From positions 1,860,001 to 1,924,000 of the forward strand of contig NZ_CP127039.1 of NCBI RefSeq assembly GCF_030316605.1: DNA of 64,000 nt, given 5' to 3'. This DNA comes from Spiroplasma ixodetis Y32 (GTDB lineage Bacteria; Bacillota_I; Bacilli_A; Mycoplasmatales; VBWQ01). Under the pieces are notes generated by a model. The model was not told where the DNA came from. It did no database searches and worked only from the letters and a program-made list of their open reading frames with translations. Below are positions 53,194 through 63,040 of this stretch, in pieces (the stretch's first letter is position 1; the number at the start of each line of letters is the position of its first letter). A program made the translations under genes and the position numbers.

Positions 53194-54126
53194 GGCTTTT
53201 CTCCCTTTATGTACTATTTTTAAATTTTATCACATAAATGTTGAGAAATGCCTATCTACGGACTTCTCCCCACATTTTTAAATGAAACATAGCATTACAG
53301 TTTCAAAAGTAGGTATTTTGTTGAATTTATATGCAGCTTCTTTGGCATATAAATGAACATGATGTTTTGCAACTTTGATATGTGTTTTAAATGTTCTTCG
53401 TATATGTTTTCATACTGATTCAATTTGATTGGTATTTACGCCAATTTTTGAAACATAACCATCTTGATTTTGTGATTAGGGAAAAGTGATTTGAAATCAC
53501 GATATCCTTTTCAAGAATCAGTATGTACATCACACTTTGAAGAAATATGGTTTCTTGCAAACTGCAAAAGATTTTTACTTTTTGCGTTTTTGATTACTTT
53601 CACAATTAAATTATTGGTTGTTTTTTCATAAATCCCAACAATTAATGTTTTATTTATCAAAGATCTTCCTTGTTTTTTAAAACCCATATGTGAAAGATAC
53701 ATTTCATCCATTTGCACTATGCCCTCAACAATAAATTGATGTTCTTGTTTGGCAATACGATTTCTGATTTCATGACCCATTCTTCAAGCAGTTTTCAAAG
53801 TCACACCCAATTCTTTTGCAACATCAGTTGATGTAATTCCATGTTTGGTGTTTATTCATCTAAAGATGAGATAAAATCAAAATCTCAAAGGTGTTTGTGA
53901 CTTTTAAAAAATGGTGCCATGAAGAATACTAAATGTTTGATGACATTTCAAACATCTTATTCTTCTTAAATTAGAGAAGTATTCAAACTTGTTCAAGAAC
54001 ACATGATACATTTGTTTTTCTTCAAACTTGCTATATATTTTAAACAATCCTGTTCTGTTTGAAAAGCATTGTTGAACTCATTCAATTTCATTGTTTCCTC
54101 CACAAGTACATGTGGGGAGAAGCCCG
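53194..54126 (-). mobile_element. IS1595-type element with 3' MITE, copy 7 (933 bp, defective)
   Basis: Carries a 10-base deletion near 53468 and a 2-base insertion near 53971, shared exactly with copy 8, so the two are products of one duplication. Transposase inactive. First unit of a tandem array. Confidence 0.9.
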
Positions 54127-54325
54127 ATATTTAATTAATAGTGCTGATTTTACTAAATTTGATTATAAATTTAACAAGTTTGTAGAAAAGTATAAAAATG
54201 ATAAAAATATTAATAAAGTTAATATTTATTATCGTAAATTTAGAAAATTTTGTTTTATTTTTAAAAATAAAAATTCTTGTAAAGAAATAATTTCTCAATT
54301 ACATATGCCAAAGCAAACTTTTTAT
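54127..54325 (+). repeat. IS481-like transposase fragment, repeat 1
   Basis: A 199-base internal piece of the IS481-like gene, from ATATTTAATTAATAGTGCTG to CAAAGCAAACTTTTTAT. It is identical or nearly so to 55259-55457. Chimeric frames running from the IS into this fragment are artefacts. Confidence 0.85.
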
Positions 54326-55258
54326 GGCTTTTCTCCCTTTATGTACTATTTTTAAATTTTATCACATAAATGCTGAGAAAAGCCTATCTACGGACTTCTC
54401 CCCACATTTTTAAATGAAACATAGCATTACAGTTTCAAAAGTAGGTATCTTGTTGAATTTATATGCAGCTTCTTTGGCATATAAATGAACATGATGTTTT
54501 GCAACTTTGATATGTGTTTTAAATGTTCTTCGTATATGTTTTCATACTGATTCAATTTGATTGGTATTTACGCCAATTTTTGAAACATAACCATCTTGAT
54601 TTTGTGATTAGGGAAAAGTGATTTGAAATCACGATATCCTTTTCAAGAATCAGTATGTACATCACACTTTGAAGAAATATGGTTTCTTGCAAACTGCAAA
54701 AGATTTTTACTTTTTGCGTTTTTGATTACTTTCACAATTAAATTATTGGTTGTTTTTTCATAAATCCCAACAATTAATGTTTTATTTATCAAAGATCTTC
54801 CTTGTTTTTTAAAACCCATATGTGAAAGATACATTTCATCCATTTGCACTATGCCCTCAACAATAAATTGATGTTCTTGTTTGGCAATACGATTTCTGAT
54901 TTCATGACCCATTCTTCAAGCAGTTTTCAAAGTCACACCCAATTCTTTTGCAACATCAGTTGATGTAATTCCATGTTTGGTGTTTATTCATCTAAAGATG
55001 AGATAAAATCAAAATCTCAAAGGTGTTTGTGACTTTTAAAAAATGGTGCCATGAAGAATACTAAATGTTTGATGACATTTCAAACATCTTATTCTTCTTA
55101 AATTAGAGAAGTATTCAAACTTGTTCAAGAACACATGATACATTTGTTTTTCTTCAAACTTGCTATATATTTTAAACAATCCTGTTCTGTTTGAAAAGCA
55201 TTGTTGAACTCATTCAATTTCATTGTTTCCTCCACAAGTACATGTGGGGAGAAGTCCG
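54326..55258 (-). mobile_element. IS1595-type element with 3' MITE, copy 8 (933 bp, defective)
   Basis: Same deletions and insertions as copy 7. Together with the following fragment it repeats the 1132-bp unit that starts at 53194. Confidence 0.9.
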
Positions 55259-55457
55259 ATATTTAATTAATAGTGCTGATTTTACTAAATTTGATTATAA
55301 ATTTAACAAGTTTGTAGAAAAGTATAAAAATGATAAAAATATTAATAAAGTTAATATTTATTATCGTAAATTTAGAAAATTTTGTTTTATTTTTAAAAAT
55401 AAAAATTCTTGTAAAGAAATAATTTCTCAATTACATATGCCAAAGCAAACTTTTTAT
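55259..55457 (+). repeat. IS481-like transposase fragment, repeat 2
   Basis: Second copy of the 199-base fragment at 54127-54325, at the same place in the 1132-bp unit. Confidence 0.85.
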
Positions 55458-56328
55458 GGCTTTTCTCCCTTTATGTACTATTTTTAAATTTTATTACATA
55501 AATGTTGAGAAAAGCCTATCTACGGACTTCTCCCCACATTTTTAAATGAAACATAGCATTACAGTTTCAAAAGTAGGTATCTTGTTGAATTTATATGCAG
55601 CTTCTTTGGCATATAAATGAACATGATGTTTTGCAACTTTGATATGTGTTTTAAATGTTCTTCGTATATGTTTTCATACTGATTCAATTTGATGGGTATT
55701 TACGCCAATTTTTGAAACATAACCATCTTGATGGTTAACTGTTTTGTGATTAGGGAAAAGTGATTTGAAATCACGATATCCTTTTCAAGAATCAGTATGT
55801 ACATCACACTTTGAAGAAATATGGTTTCTTGCAAACTGCAAAAGATTTTTACTTTTTGCGTTTTTGATTACTTTCACAATTAAATTATTGGTTGTTTTTT
55901 CATAAATCCCAACAATTAATGTTTTATTTATCAAAGATCTTCCTTGTTTTTAAAACCCATATGTGAAAGATACATTTCATCCATTTGCACTATGCCCTCA
56001 ACAATAAATTGATGTTCTTGTTTGGCAATACGATTTCTGATTTCATGACCCATTCTTCAAGCAGTCTTCAAAGTCACACCCAATTCTTTTGCAACATCAG
56101 TTGATGTAATTCCATGTTTGGTGTTTATTCATCTTAAGATGAGATAAAATCAAAATCTCAAAGGTGTTTGTGACTTGTAAAAAATGGTGCCATGAAGAAT
56201 ACTAAATGTTTGATGAAATTTCAAACATCTTATTCTTCTTAAATTAGAAGTATTCAAACTTGTTCAAGAACACATGATACATTTGTTTTTCTTTAAACTT
56301 GCTATATATTTTAAACAATCCTGTTCTG
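55458..56328 (-). mobile_element. IS1595-type element, copy 9, truncated
   Basis: Third unit of the array but from a different sub-lineage: it lacks the 10-base deletion, has a one-base deletion in the CTTGTTTTTAAAACC region (about 55950), and stops at CTGTTCTG (56328), losing the last 70 or so bases including the start codon. Sequence beyond it belongs to the right-phage side. Confidence 0.85.
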
Positions 56329-56512
56329 GGACGTATTTCAAATGTGGATATAATTTAATTTTCTTTAAATAAAAGATAAAATAAATTATTAATTGTTGCT
56401 TTAATTATAGCATAATTATTATTACTAGTAAAGATTTTTACTAATTTATTTTTATTATTTTAAAGTAAAAATTCCTAACTACTTAGGTTTAGATTTATTA
56501 AATTTTATAAAT
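56329..56512. other. AT-rich left edge of right phage
   Basis: No gene found. Begins GGACGTATTTCAAATGTGG directly at the IS break. The true phage end should lie here or inside the sequence lost at the break. Confidence 0.4.
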
Positions 56513-57673
56513 TTAAACAAACACTTTTAATTTATTAATTCTTGCTTGTTTTAATTTTAATAAATTAAAAAATGCTTCTTTTGAATAAATTTTAGCATTA
56601 TTATTAGATATAGATTTTATTAAATGATAAACATCACTTTCAGCACTACAACCAATATTTCAAATAGCATTTTGATTTTCAATACCTTGTTTATTATTTT
56701 TAAAATATTCATATATTTTTTCATCAGTATTATTTTCTTTTAAATAATCTAATAATTTATAATAATTACCATTTAAAAATAATTTATAATAAGCATAATT
56801 TAATTTTTTATTATTTTCTTTTGTTCTTTTACCTTTTTCTACAATAAATACTTGTTTTAATTTTTGTAATGGATGTCATTTATCTACAGCATAATCAATT
56901 TTTAAATAATTAGCAGTAGATTTAAGATAAGTTGCACCATCACCAATTAATTTTAAATTTTCATTAGTATAACCAATAAAAATATTATCTAAATTAGTTA
57001 TTATTGATTTACCAAATTCTTTTTTAGTAATTCTTTGACCTTTTCTAGTTGATAAAACAAAAATATATTTATTTTCTAAAACATGTCTATTATCAGTAGA
57101 TTTATTTAAATCAAAACCAGTACTAATACTTACTGTTCTATGTCTAAATTTTCTTTTTTTCTTATTATCAATTAAATTATTATATGATTCATCTGATTGT
57201 ATATAAATATAATCTGTTGGTAATATTTTTATTTTTTCTTGTGGTAATTCTTCGATAAAAATATTTGTTTTTTTAACTCTTCTACAAATAGTTGATAAAG
57301 ATATATCTATTTTTAAATTATGTTTAATTATAGGATATGTAATATTATTTAAATCTGCATTAATTATTATTAATTTATTAACTCAATTTGTATAATTTTT
57401 ATATTTATCAATATCAATATATATTCTTGTTGGAGTTATAATTTCATTTGTTAATTTATTTTTATATGTTCTTAATGGTAAATAAGATATTCCAAATTCA
57501 CTTTTTATTAAATATTTTCTACGTTTTATTAATTTATATTTATTTCTATCATATTCATTTAAAAATCAATCATTATCATAGTTTAATATTTTATTATCAT
57601 AATCTAATAACATTTGTTTTTCATAATTAATTTTATGTTGATAGTTATCAAGTTTTTCAGTAAGCAAAATCAT
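56513..57673 (-). CDS. UPF0236 / Mbov_0401-type transposase, intact (right phage)
   Basis: 386 residues, open throughout, GGAGG before ATG 57673. YIYIQSDESYNNLID (first Asp), GFDLNKSTDNRHVL, LKLIGDGATYLKSTA (second Asp) and DYAVDKWHPLQKLKQVF match the UPF0236/ISLre2 core. The left phage has a divergent broken homologue at 20030. Both face away from the packaging genes. Mbov_0401 relatives act in mycoplasma integrative elements, so a role as phage integrase is plausible but not shown. Confidence 0.7.
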
Positions 57674-57773
57674 AATATTATTCCCTCCTTTAAACTACAA
57701 ATGATTATATATAGATACATTAGTAAATGTTATAATATACTTAGTGATAATAATAATTTTAAAAGGTGATAAT

Positions 57774-58157
57774 ATGCCAGCAAAAAGAAAAGAATTAGGA
57801 AATTATAAAGAAAAAATAAATGAATATTTTAGAGATAATAAAAATGTTCCAACTAGAATGACAAAAACTGGTTTAAATTTAGCATTAGGAATTGATAGAA
57901 AATATATATATGATTGCCGACGCTACCAGACAAAATGACAACAAAATTTTTTAAAAGATTATGATAAAGCATGTCAAAAAATTGCTAATTATTTATTACG
58001 AAATACTATGAAAGACCCAAAATATCAATGAGAATATTTAAGAAAATGTCATCCAGAAGAATTTGATGATTTACAAAATAATTTTGAAGAAAATAATACA
58101 AAAAGTAATATAATTATTAATCTTTGTGAACCAAGAAAAATTGAAAATGATGATTAG
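57774..58157 (+). CDS. terminase small subunit-like protein (right phage)
   Basis: 127 residues. ATG 57774 chosen (AAAAGGTGATAAT before it) over an upstream GTG. MTKTGLNLALGIDRKYIYDC is an HTH; KYQWEYLRKCHPEEFDD resembles the linker helix of small terminases or phage DNA-binding proteins. It is divergent from the transposase, separated by a 100-base promoter region with TATAAT at 57730-57735. A terminase large subunit is not found nearby. Confidence 0.5.
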
Positions 58158-58158
58158 A

Positions 58159-58186
58159 AACCTATAATAAATATAGGTTTTTTTCT
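58159..58186 (+). terminator. intrinsic terminator
   Basis: AACCTATA / TATAGGTT stem followed by TTTTTTC, two bases after the small-terminase stop. Confidence 0.75.
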
Positions 58187-58214
58187 TTATTTTACAGGGG
58201 AAAAATGATATAAT
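58186..58214 (+). promoter_or_regulatory. promoter for the right-phage structural operon
   Basis: Perfect -10 TATAAT at 58209-58214; a weak -35 (TTTATT, 58186-58191) lies 17 bases upstream. It follows the terminator at once and precedes the scaffold ATG by 45 bases. Confidence 0.5.
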
Positions 58215-58259
58215 TTACATATAGAAACAGTAGCCATTCTGTGAGTTTAGGAGTTAAAT

Positions 58260-58790
58260 ATGGAAAATTTTAACTGAGATAAAAATAAAAATTATAATAG
58301 TGAAGAATTAGAAAATTTATTAGAACAACATAAAAATTATGTTTATAAAACTACTAAATCTACATTAGAACCAAAATTAAATGAATATGAAAATAAAATA
58401 AAAGAATATGAAAATAAAGTTAATGAATATCAAGAAAAAGAATTATTTAATGGTTTAAATGATAAACAAATTAAAATTGCTAAATCATTATTAAATGATT
58501 ATAAAGATATTTCAAAGACTGAAGCATTAGAAAAAATTAAACAAGAATATATAGAGATTTTTAATAATAAATCTAATATTTCAAATACTGAAATAATAAA
58601 AAAAGAAGAAGAAAAACCTAAAGAAGAAATAAAATATTTTAATACTTTAGATTTATTAAATTTAGATAATATTTATAATACAAATCAAAAAGTTAATTTA
58701 GATACTAAAGCAAAAACTAAAGGTTTAATAGATAAAAATGAAATATTAGAATATATGAAAAAACAATTCTCTGATATTCCTGTTAAGTAA
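58260..58790 (+). CDS. scaffold-like protein (right phage)
   Basis: 176 residues, highly charged and helical (STLEPKLNEYENKIKEYENK), ending with YMKKQFSDIPVK. Ribosome site AGGAG. Eleven bases before the capsid gene, the normal place of a scaffolding protein. Confidence 0.6.
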
Positions 58791-58801
58791 GGAGAATAAA
58801 T

Positions 58802-60127
58802 ATGGCTTTGCCACAAATACCAAAAGCTTTAGTTACTGGTGGAAATTCTGCTAGTGAAAAAGCAATTTTAAGTGTAATTGAAGCACAAGTTCGTGGTGTA
58901 TTAAATAATGAAAATACAACAATGTATTTTAGAACAAGTGCAGTTGCTCAACAAATTGAAACTTTAAATAGTGGAGGAATGGCAATTTATAGAATTGCTG
59001 AACGTATTGTTTGAGGTAGTGATTATGACCCTGTAACTGGTATTACAAGACAATGAACAAGTGCAAAAACAACAACAGTAATACTTGACCAAAAATTAAC
59101 TATTAATTGAGCAGTTGAAGATTTTGATATGGAAAGATTTTTATCAAGTGACCCAAATGTAAGAGCAACATTATTAGCAGAATGAAGTTCAAGTATGATA
59201 AAAGGTTATTTATATTGTTTAGAAGCAATATTTTTAACTGGTATTAAAGATTATTGTATTTCAAAATCACAAGTATTACCTATTAATTTATTAAATTTAA
59301 ATCAAGATAGTGCATATGAAGCATTTTATACTATAGGACAAAGAAATAATAGATTAATTCAAAAAATAACTAATACTGAAGTTGGAGTTAATTCAACTGA
59401 TATATTAGCAGGTATTGGTTTTAATAGTTATTTACAATTTACAAAAGTATTTCAAAAATTAAATTATAGTTCAATTGCAGCAGATACTATTACAACTGGT
59501 AAATTATATAAAGATAGTATTTTTGGTACTGATTTATTTAAAAGTTTTTATTTAGAACAAGAATTTAAACATGGTACTGAAACTGGTTTACATTTACAAA
59601 AAACTTTTGATTTAAGAAAAATGTTAGCAGCATTTATTCATAAAAATGCAGTTGCAATGCCAAGTTCATTTCAAACTATTAGACAAATGTTAGATAATAA
59701 TACTGGTAATCTAAAATGAATTGGTAAAGCATTATATGCACTTCCAACAATGATACGTGGTCATTTACAATATATTATTCAATCAAATATGCCTACAGTA
59801 GCAGAAATAACAGAAGCACAAAATAAAGAATATACAAAAGATACAACTGAACAAAAAACAAATGCTACTTATAAATTAGCAGATTTTGATGATACAAAAA
59901 TTGATTTAGAAAATTTAATCTTTTATTTAGATTTAGGAAGAATTACTATTGCAGGAACAACACCAACTAAAGATGAATTAGATACTGCAGTTAATAAAAA
60001 AAATATAGGTTATACAATAGGACATGCTGATTATACAAACATTGCTGAAACTAATGCTACAATGACTGCTAAATCTAATGATACTTTATATATTGGTTCT
60101 GTAATTTTAAAATATGAAAAGGCTTAA
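58802..60127 (+). CDS. major capsid protein candidate (right phage)
   Basis: 441 residues, AAGGAG before ATG. N terminus MALPQIPKALVTGGNSASEK, then TTTVILDQKLTINWAVEDFD, WSSSMIKGYLYCLEAIFLTG, STDILAGIGFNSYLQFTKVF and KTFDLRKMLAAFIHKNAVAM. The order (helical arm, long helix, strand, AVAM-type end) is compatible with an HK97 fold, and position after the scaffold supports it. Not visibly related to the left-phage capsid. Confidence 0.6.
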
Positions 60128-60130
60128 ATT

Positions 60131-60418
60131 ATGGAATATATTTATAATTATGTAAATAATAAAACCAAAATTATTATTAATTCACCAAATCCAAAAGATA
60201 TAACTGATAGTAATGATTTAAGAGCAATTTTATTAGATGAATATCCTAATTTAAGAAATGATTATTTTGTATTAAGTAATGTTCATGCTAATACTGCAAT
60301 TTTAGTTGGAGATAATATTAATTGTAAAGGTAGAATATTAATTGAAATTAAAAAATCTAATGAATTATTAAAAGGAGAAAATAATAATGCCAAATATTGA
60401 GAATACACAATTGAATAA
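60131..60418 (+). CDS. small phage protein paired with the shared membrane gene (right phage)
   Basis: 95 residues, homologue of 7642-7887 (SNDLRAILLDEYPN, ANTAILVGDN). Read through a UGA Trp near the end. It overlaps the next gene by 32 bases. Function unknown. Confidence 0.55.
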
Positions 60419-61213
60419 TTATACATTAATAAAATTAATTAGAACCGGAATAAGTCCTTTATCAGCAATGATTGGTACAAGTGCTTATTATGGTCAATTA
60501 ATTGGAAGTCCTATATTAGGTAGTATAAATGCTTTATTATTTTCTAAAAAGTTAGGAATTGATATATGAAATTTAAATCAAATACCAAGTACAAAAACGA
60601 AATTACTTAATAGTTCTAAAAAAATATTATTAGGATTAGGAACAATTGGATTAGTAAATTATAGTAAATTTATAAATGAAATAATTGAACCAATTACTCC
60701 AACAACACCTATTCCTACAACTACTAGTACAACACCAAGTACTACAACAACTGATACTCCACCATGACCACCAAATTTATTATTAAATGAAAATAATAAT
60801 CCTAATAATTTAATGGATTGATATACTTATATTAGTTTAAATGCTTATGGTATTTCAAATCTTATTAGTGGATTAACTGAGTTAATACCTAATAAAAATT
60901 TGAAACTATTCGTAAAATAGCAAATATGGCTACTGGTGGATGTTTAATATCAAGTGGTGTAGCAATGGGTATTAATAATGATTTTATGAATGCTTATACA
61001 GTACCTACCATAATTGCTGGTGCAAGTGAAATAATCCATAATTTACTACCTATGGAAACTAATAGAGATAATAATGAATTACAAGAAACTAGTTTTACTA
61101 ATGAGCATACTAATTTAATTAACACTAGTGTTAATGGTTATGGAAGTAGGGAAAGCATTGATAGTTTAACTAGTGATGTTATATATGAAAGACCATCAGT
61201 ATATAGATTATAA
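60387..61213 (+). pseudogene. shared viral membrane protein (right phage), one-base frameshift
   Basis: N-terminal part NNYTLIKLIRTGISP, AYYGQL, LGSINALLFSKKLGIDIWN, KKILLGLGTIGLVNY, Thr/Pro linker (TPTTPIPTTTSTTPSTTTTD), then MDWYTYISLNAYGISNLISG. An A5 run near 60893-60897 is one base short for the frame found in the plectrovirus copy; after it ATGGCLISSGVAMGINND continues from 60926. AAAGGAG before ATG 60387. Either decayed or a slippage site. Confidence 0.6.
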
Positions 61214-62124
61214 TGTTACCTTTAATTATTGAATGAATATATTATGCATTAGCAAGTAATGATATTAAATTAGCATTAATAAATGTTTTAAGAACTTATT
61301 ATAAAAATCAATCATTAAAAGCAATATTTGAAAGTGAAAATGTTAGTGAAAAAGAAATACACCAACCTTATTCTTTTGCAAATCCAAATATACTTAAAAA
61401 ATTAATTAGTATATTAAAACCAAGTGAATTATCTATATTACAAAATGAAATTAATAAATTTAAAAATCCAATAAATAGTTTTAAAAAATCTATTATTTCA
61501 ACAGAAATTAGAACTGTTAAAAACTATATAAATAAATTTGATAATTTATTTAAAGAAAATGAAGAAGAAATACCAGAAAATGCATGAGAAGTATTATCAA
61601 GTTCATGATTTAAAAGAGCAAGATTTATTGTTGATAATAAAAATTTAAAAATTGGAACTTTAACAGCATTATTTCAAAGTGATAATGATAAAAGACAAAT
61701 ATGATATGGTCCATATACTTATCCAACATTTCCACAAGAAATATGAATATTAATAAGACAAGCAAATGGTAAAAATGGTAGTGGTGCTGGAACAATATTT
61801 TGAAAATTTTGAAATAGAAAATGATTACCAAGTCAATTAAGAAAATATGTTAAAAGTGAATTAGCAAAAATAGGTAAATATTATGGTTCACAAGATACAA
61901 GCGTAATTTATCCAAATAATATTAATGTACAAAAAACTATGAATTTTATTAATAGATTAGAAAAGGGTTTTTTTAAATTAAAAGAATATAAAACTTTATC
62001 TAAAAATGAAATTGGAAGTAATCAATGAAGATATGAAAGAAAACAATTATTAAAAAATTCTTTACATACAAATAAATATATAAAAATTAAAAGAAATTCA
62101 AATTTTTATAAAACATGAAAGTAG
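61213..62124 (+). CDS. unknown virion-type protein, aromatic-rich middle (right phage)
   Basis: 303 residues; ATG overlaps the previous stop (TAATG). Helical N terminus (LPLIIEWIYYALASNDIKLA), coiled stretch, then IWYGPYTYPTFPQEIWILI and AGTIFWKFWNRKWLPSQL, and a basic C terminus (KYIKIKRNSNFYKTWK). Comparable in length, order and aromatic pattern to 3312-4259. No family recognised. Confidence 0.5.
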
Positions 62125-62643
62125 GTGGTAATTATTATTGAATTAGATAAACCAATTAAACCAATTGGTATATGAAATACTATTAATCCTATAAGTAAAG
62201 ATAATAAAGAATATAAAAGATTAAATAAGATTTGATTTAATAAAAATAGTACTCATATAGATAAAATTAAAATTTTAATATCAAATATTTTAAAAATAAC
62301 TAGTCATAGTCTTGGTATGTTTATAACATTATTTTTTACAATAACACCATGATTAATACCTAAAATACCAATTGAAATGGGAATTGGAAGTTATACAAGT
62401 CAATATAATTTTACTTGACCTGACCATTTAATATTAACGTTATTTCCTATTTTTGGCCATATTGGATTAAATTTAATAACTAAATTAGGTAATTATGGAA
62501 AATTACTTAAATATGTATTAATAACTATACCAATTATTATTACAAGTCCTTATTTAATATATCAATATAAACAAATTAAAAAACATAAAAAAGAATGTCA
62601 TTTATGTAAACAACATTCAAATAAAATACAATTGGAGGAATAA
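62125..62643 (+). CDS. two-helix membrane protein (right phage)
   Basis: 172 residues if the GTG at 62125 is the start (directly after the stop); an ATT further on is the alternative. Membrane segments HSLGMFITLFFTITPWLIP, LILTLFPIFGHIGLNLI and YVLITIPIIITSPYLIYQ, with a basic tail containing CHLC. No homologue recognised. Confidence 0.5.
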
Positions 62644-62646
62644 AAA

Positions 62647-62997
62647 ATGAATTTATCTACAACAGTAATTTCAGCAGTATTAAGTGGAGCAGTTGCAAGT
62701 GGAATTATAGTTACTATTATTTTACTTTTATTATCAAAAATTATTAAAAAATCAAAACAATCAAATTTAGCAAAAGAATTAAAAAATGATAAAGAATTAG
62801 AATTTATTAAAGCAAATATTAAACAAATAAATTCACAATTACAATTAGAAACTACATCAATTGCTAAATCTTTAGATAGTTTTAATAATGATGAAGAAAA
62901 AGATGAAGTATTTAAAAATACTATTATTAGTCAAAGAGCATCTAGAAAAGAATTAACTGAAAAAGATAAGAAAAAAGCAACTAAAGTTAAAATTTAA
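62647..62997 (+). CDS. single-helix membrane protein with coiled tail (right phage)
   Basis: 116 residues. Membrane helix AVASGIIVTIILLLLSKII, then a charged helical tail (NDKELEFIKANIKQINSQLQ). GGAGG eight bases upstream. Topology resembles spanin- or holin-associated proteins, but this is a guess. Followed by a small hairpin. Confidence 0.5.
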   Translation: MNLSTTVISAVLSGAVASGIIVTIILLLLSKIIKKSKQSNLAKELKNDKELEFIKANIKQINSQLQLETTSIAKSLDSFNNDEEKDEVFKNTIISQRASRKELTEKDKKKATKVKI

Positions 62998-63015
62998 AGG
63001 GTTTAAATACCCTTT
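62996..63015 (+). terminator. possible weak terminator
   Basis: AAAGGGT / ACCCTTT stem followed by ATTTTACATT, overlapping the previous stop. The next gene's ribosome site lies 12 bases later, so it may act as an attenuator. Confidence 0.4.
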
Positions 63016-63040
63016 ATTTTACATTAAGGAGTAAATTATT

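Noticed and set aside
54059..54355. Chimeric reading frame of 98 codons crossing from IS1595 into the IS481 fragment (also 55191-55487)
   Set aside because: Its first part is antisense to the IS1595 transposase and its end lies in the MITE; it is a by-product of the tandem array.
53194..56328. Repeated 199-bp pieces with longer spacers, CRISPR-like at first sight
   Set aside because: The repeats are pieces of a transposase gene and the spacers are copies of an IS; no short repeats of 24-40 bp with unique spacers are present.
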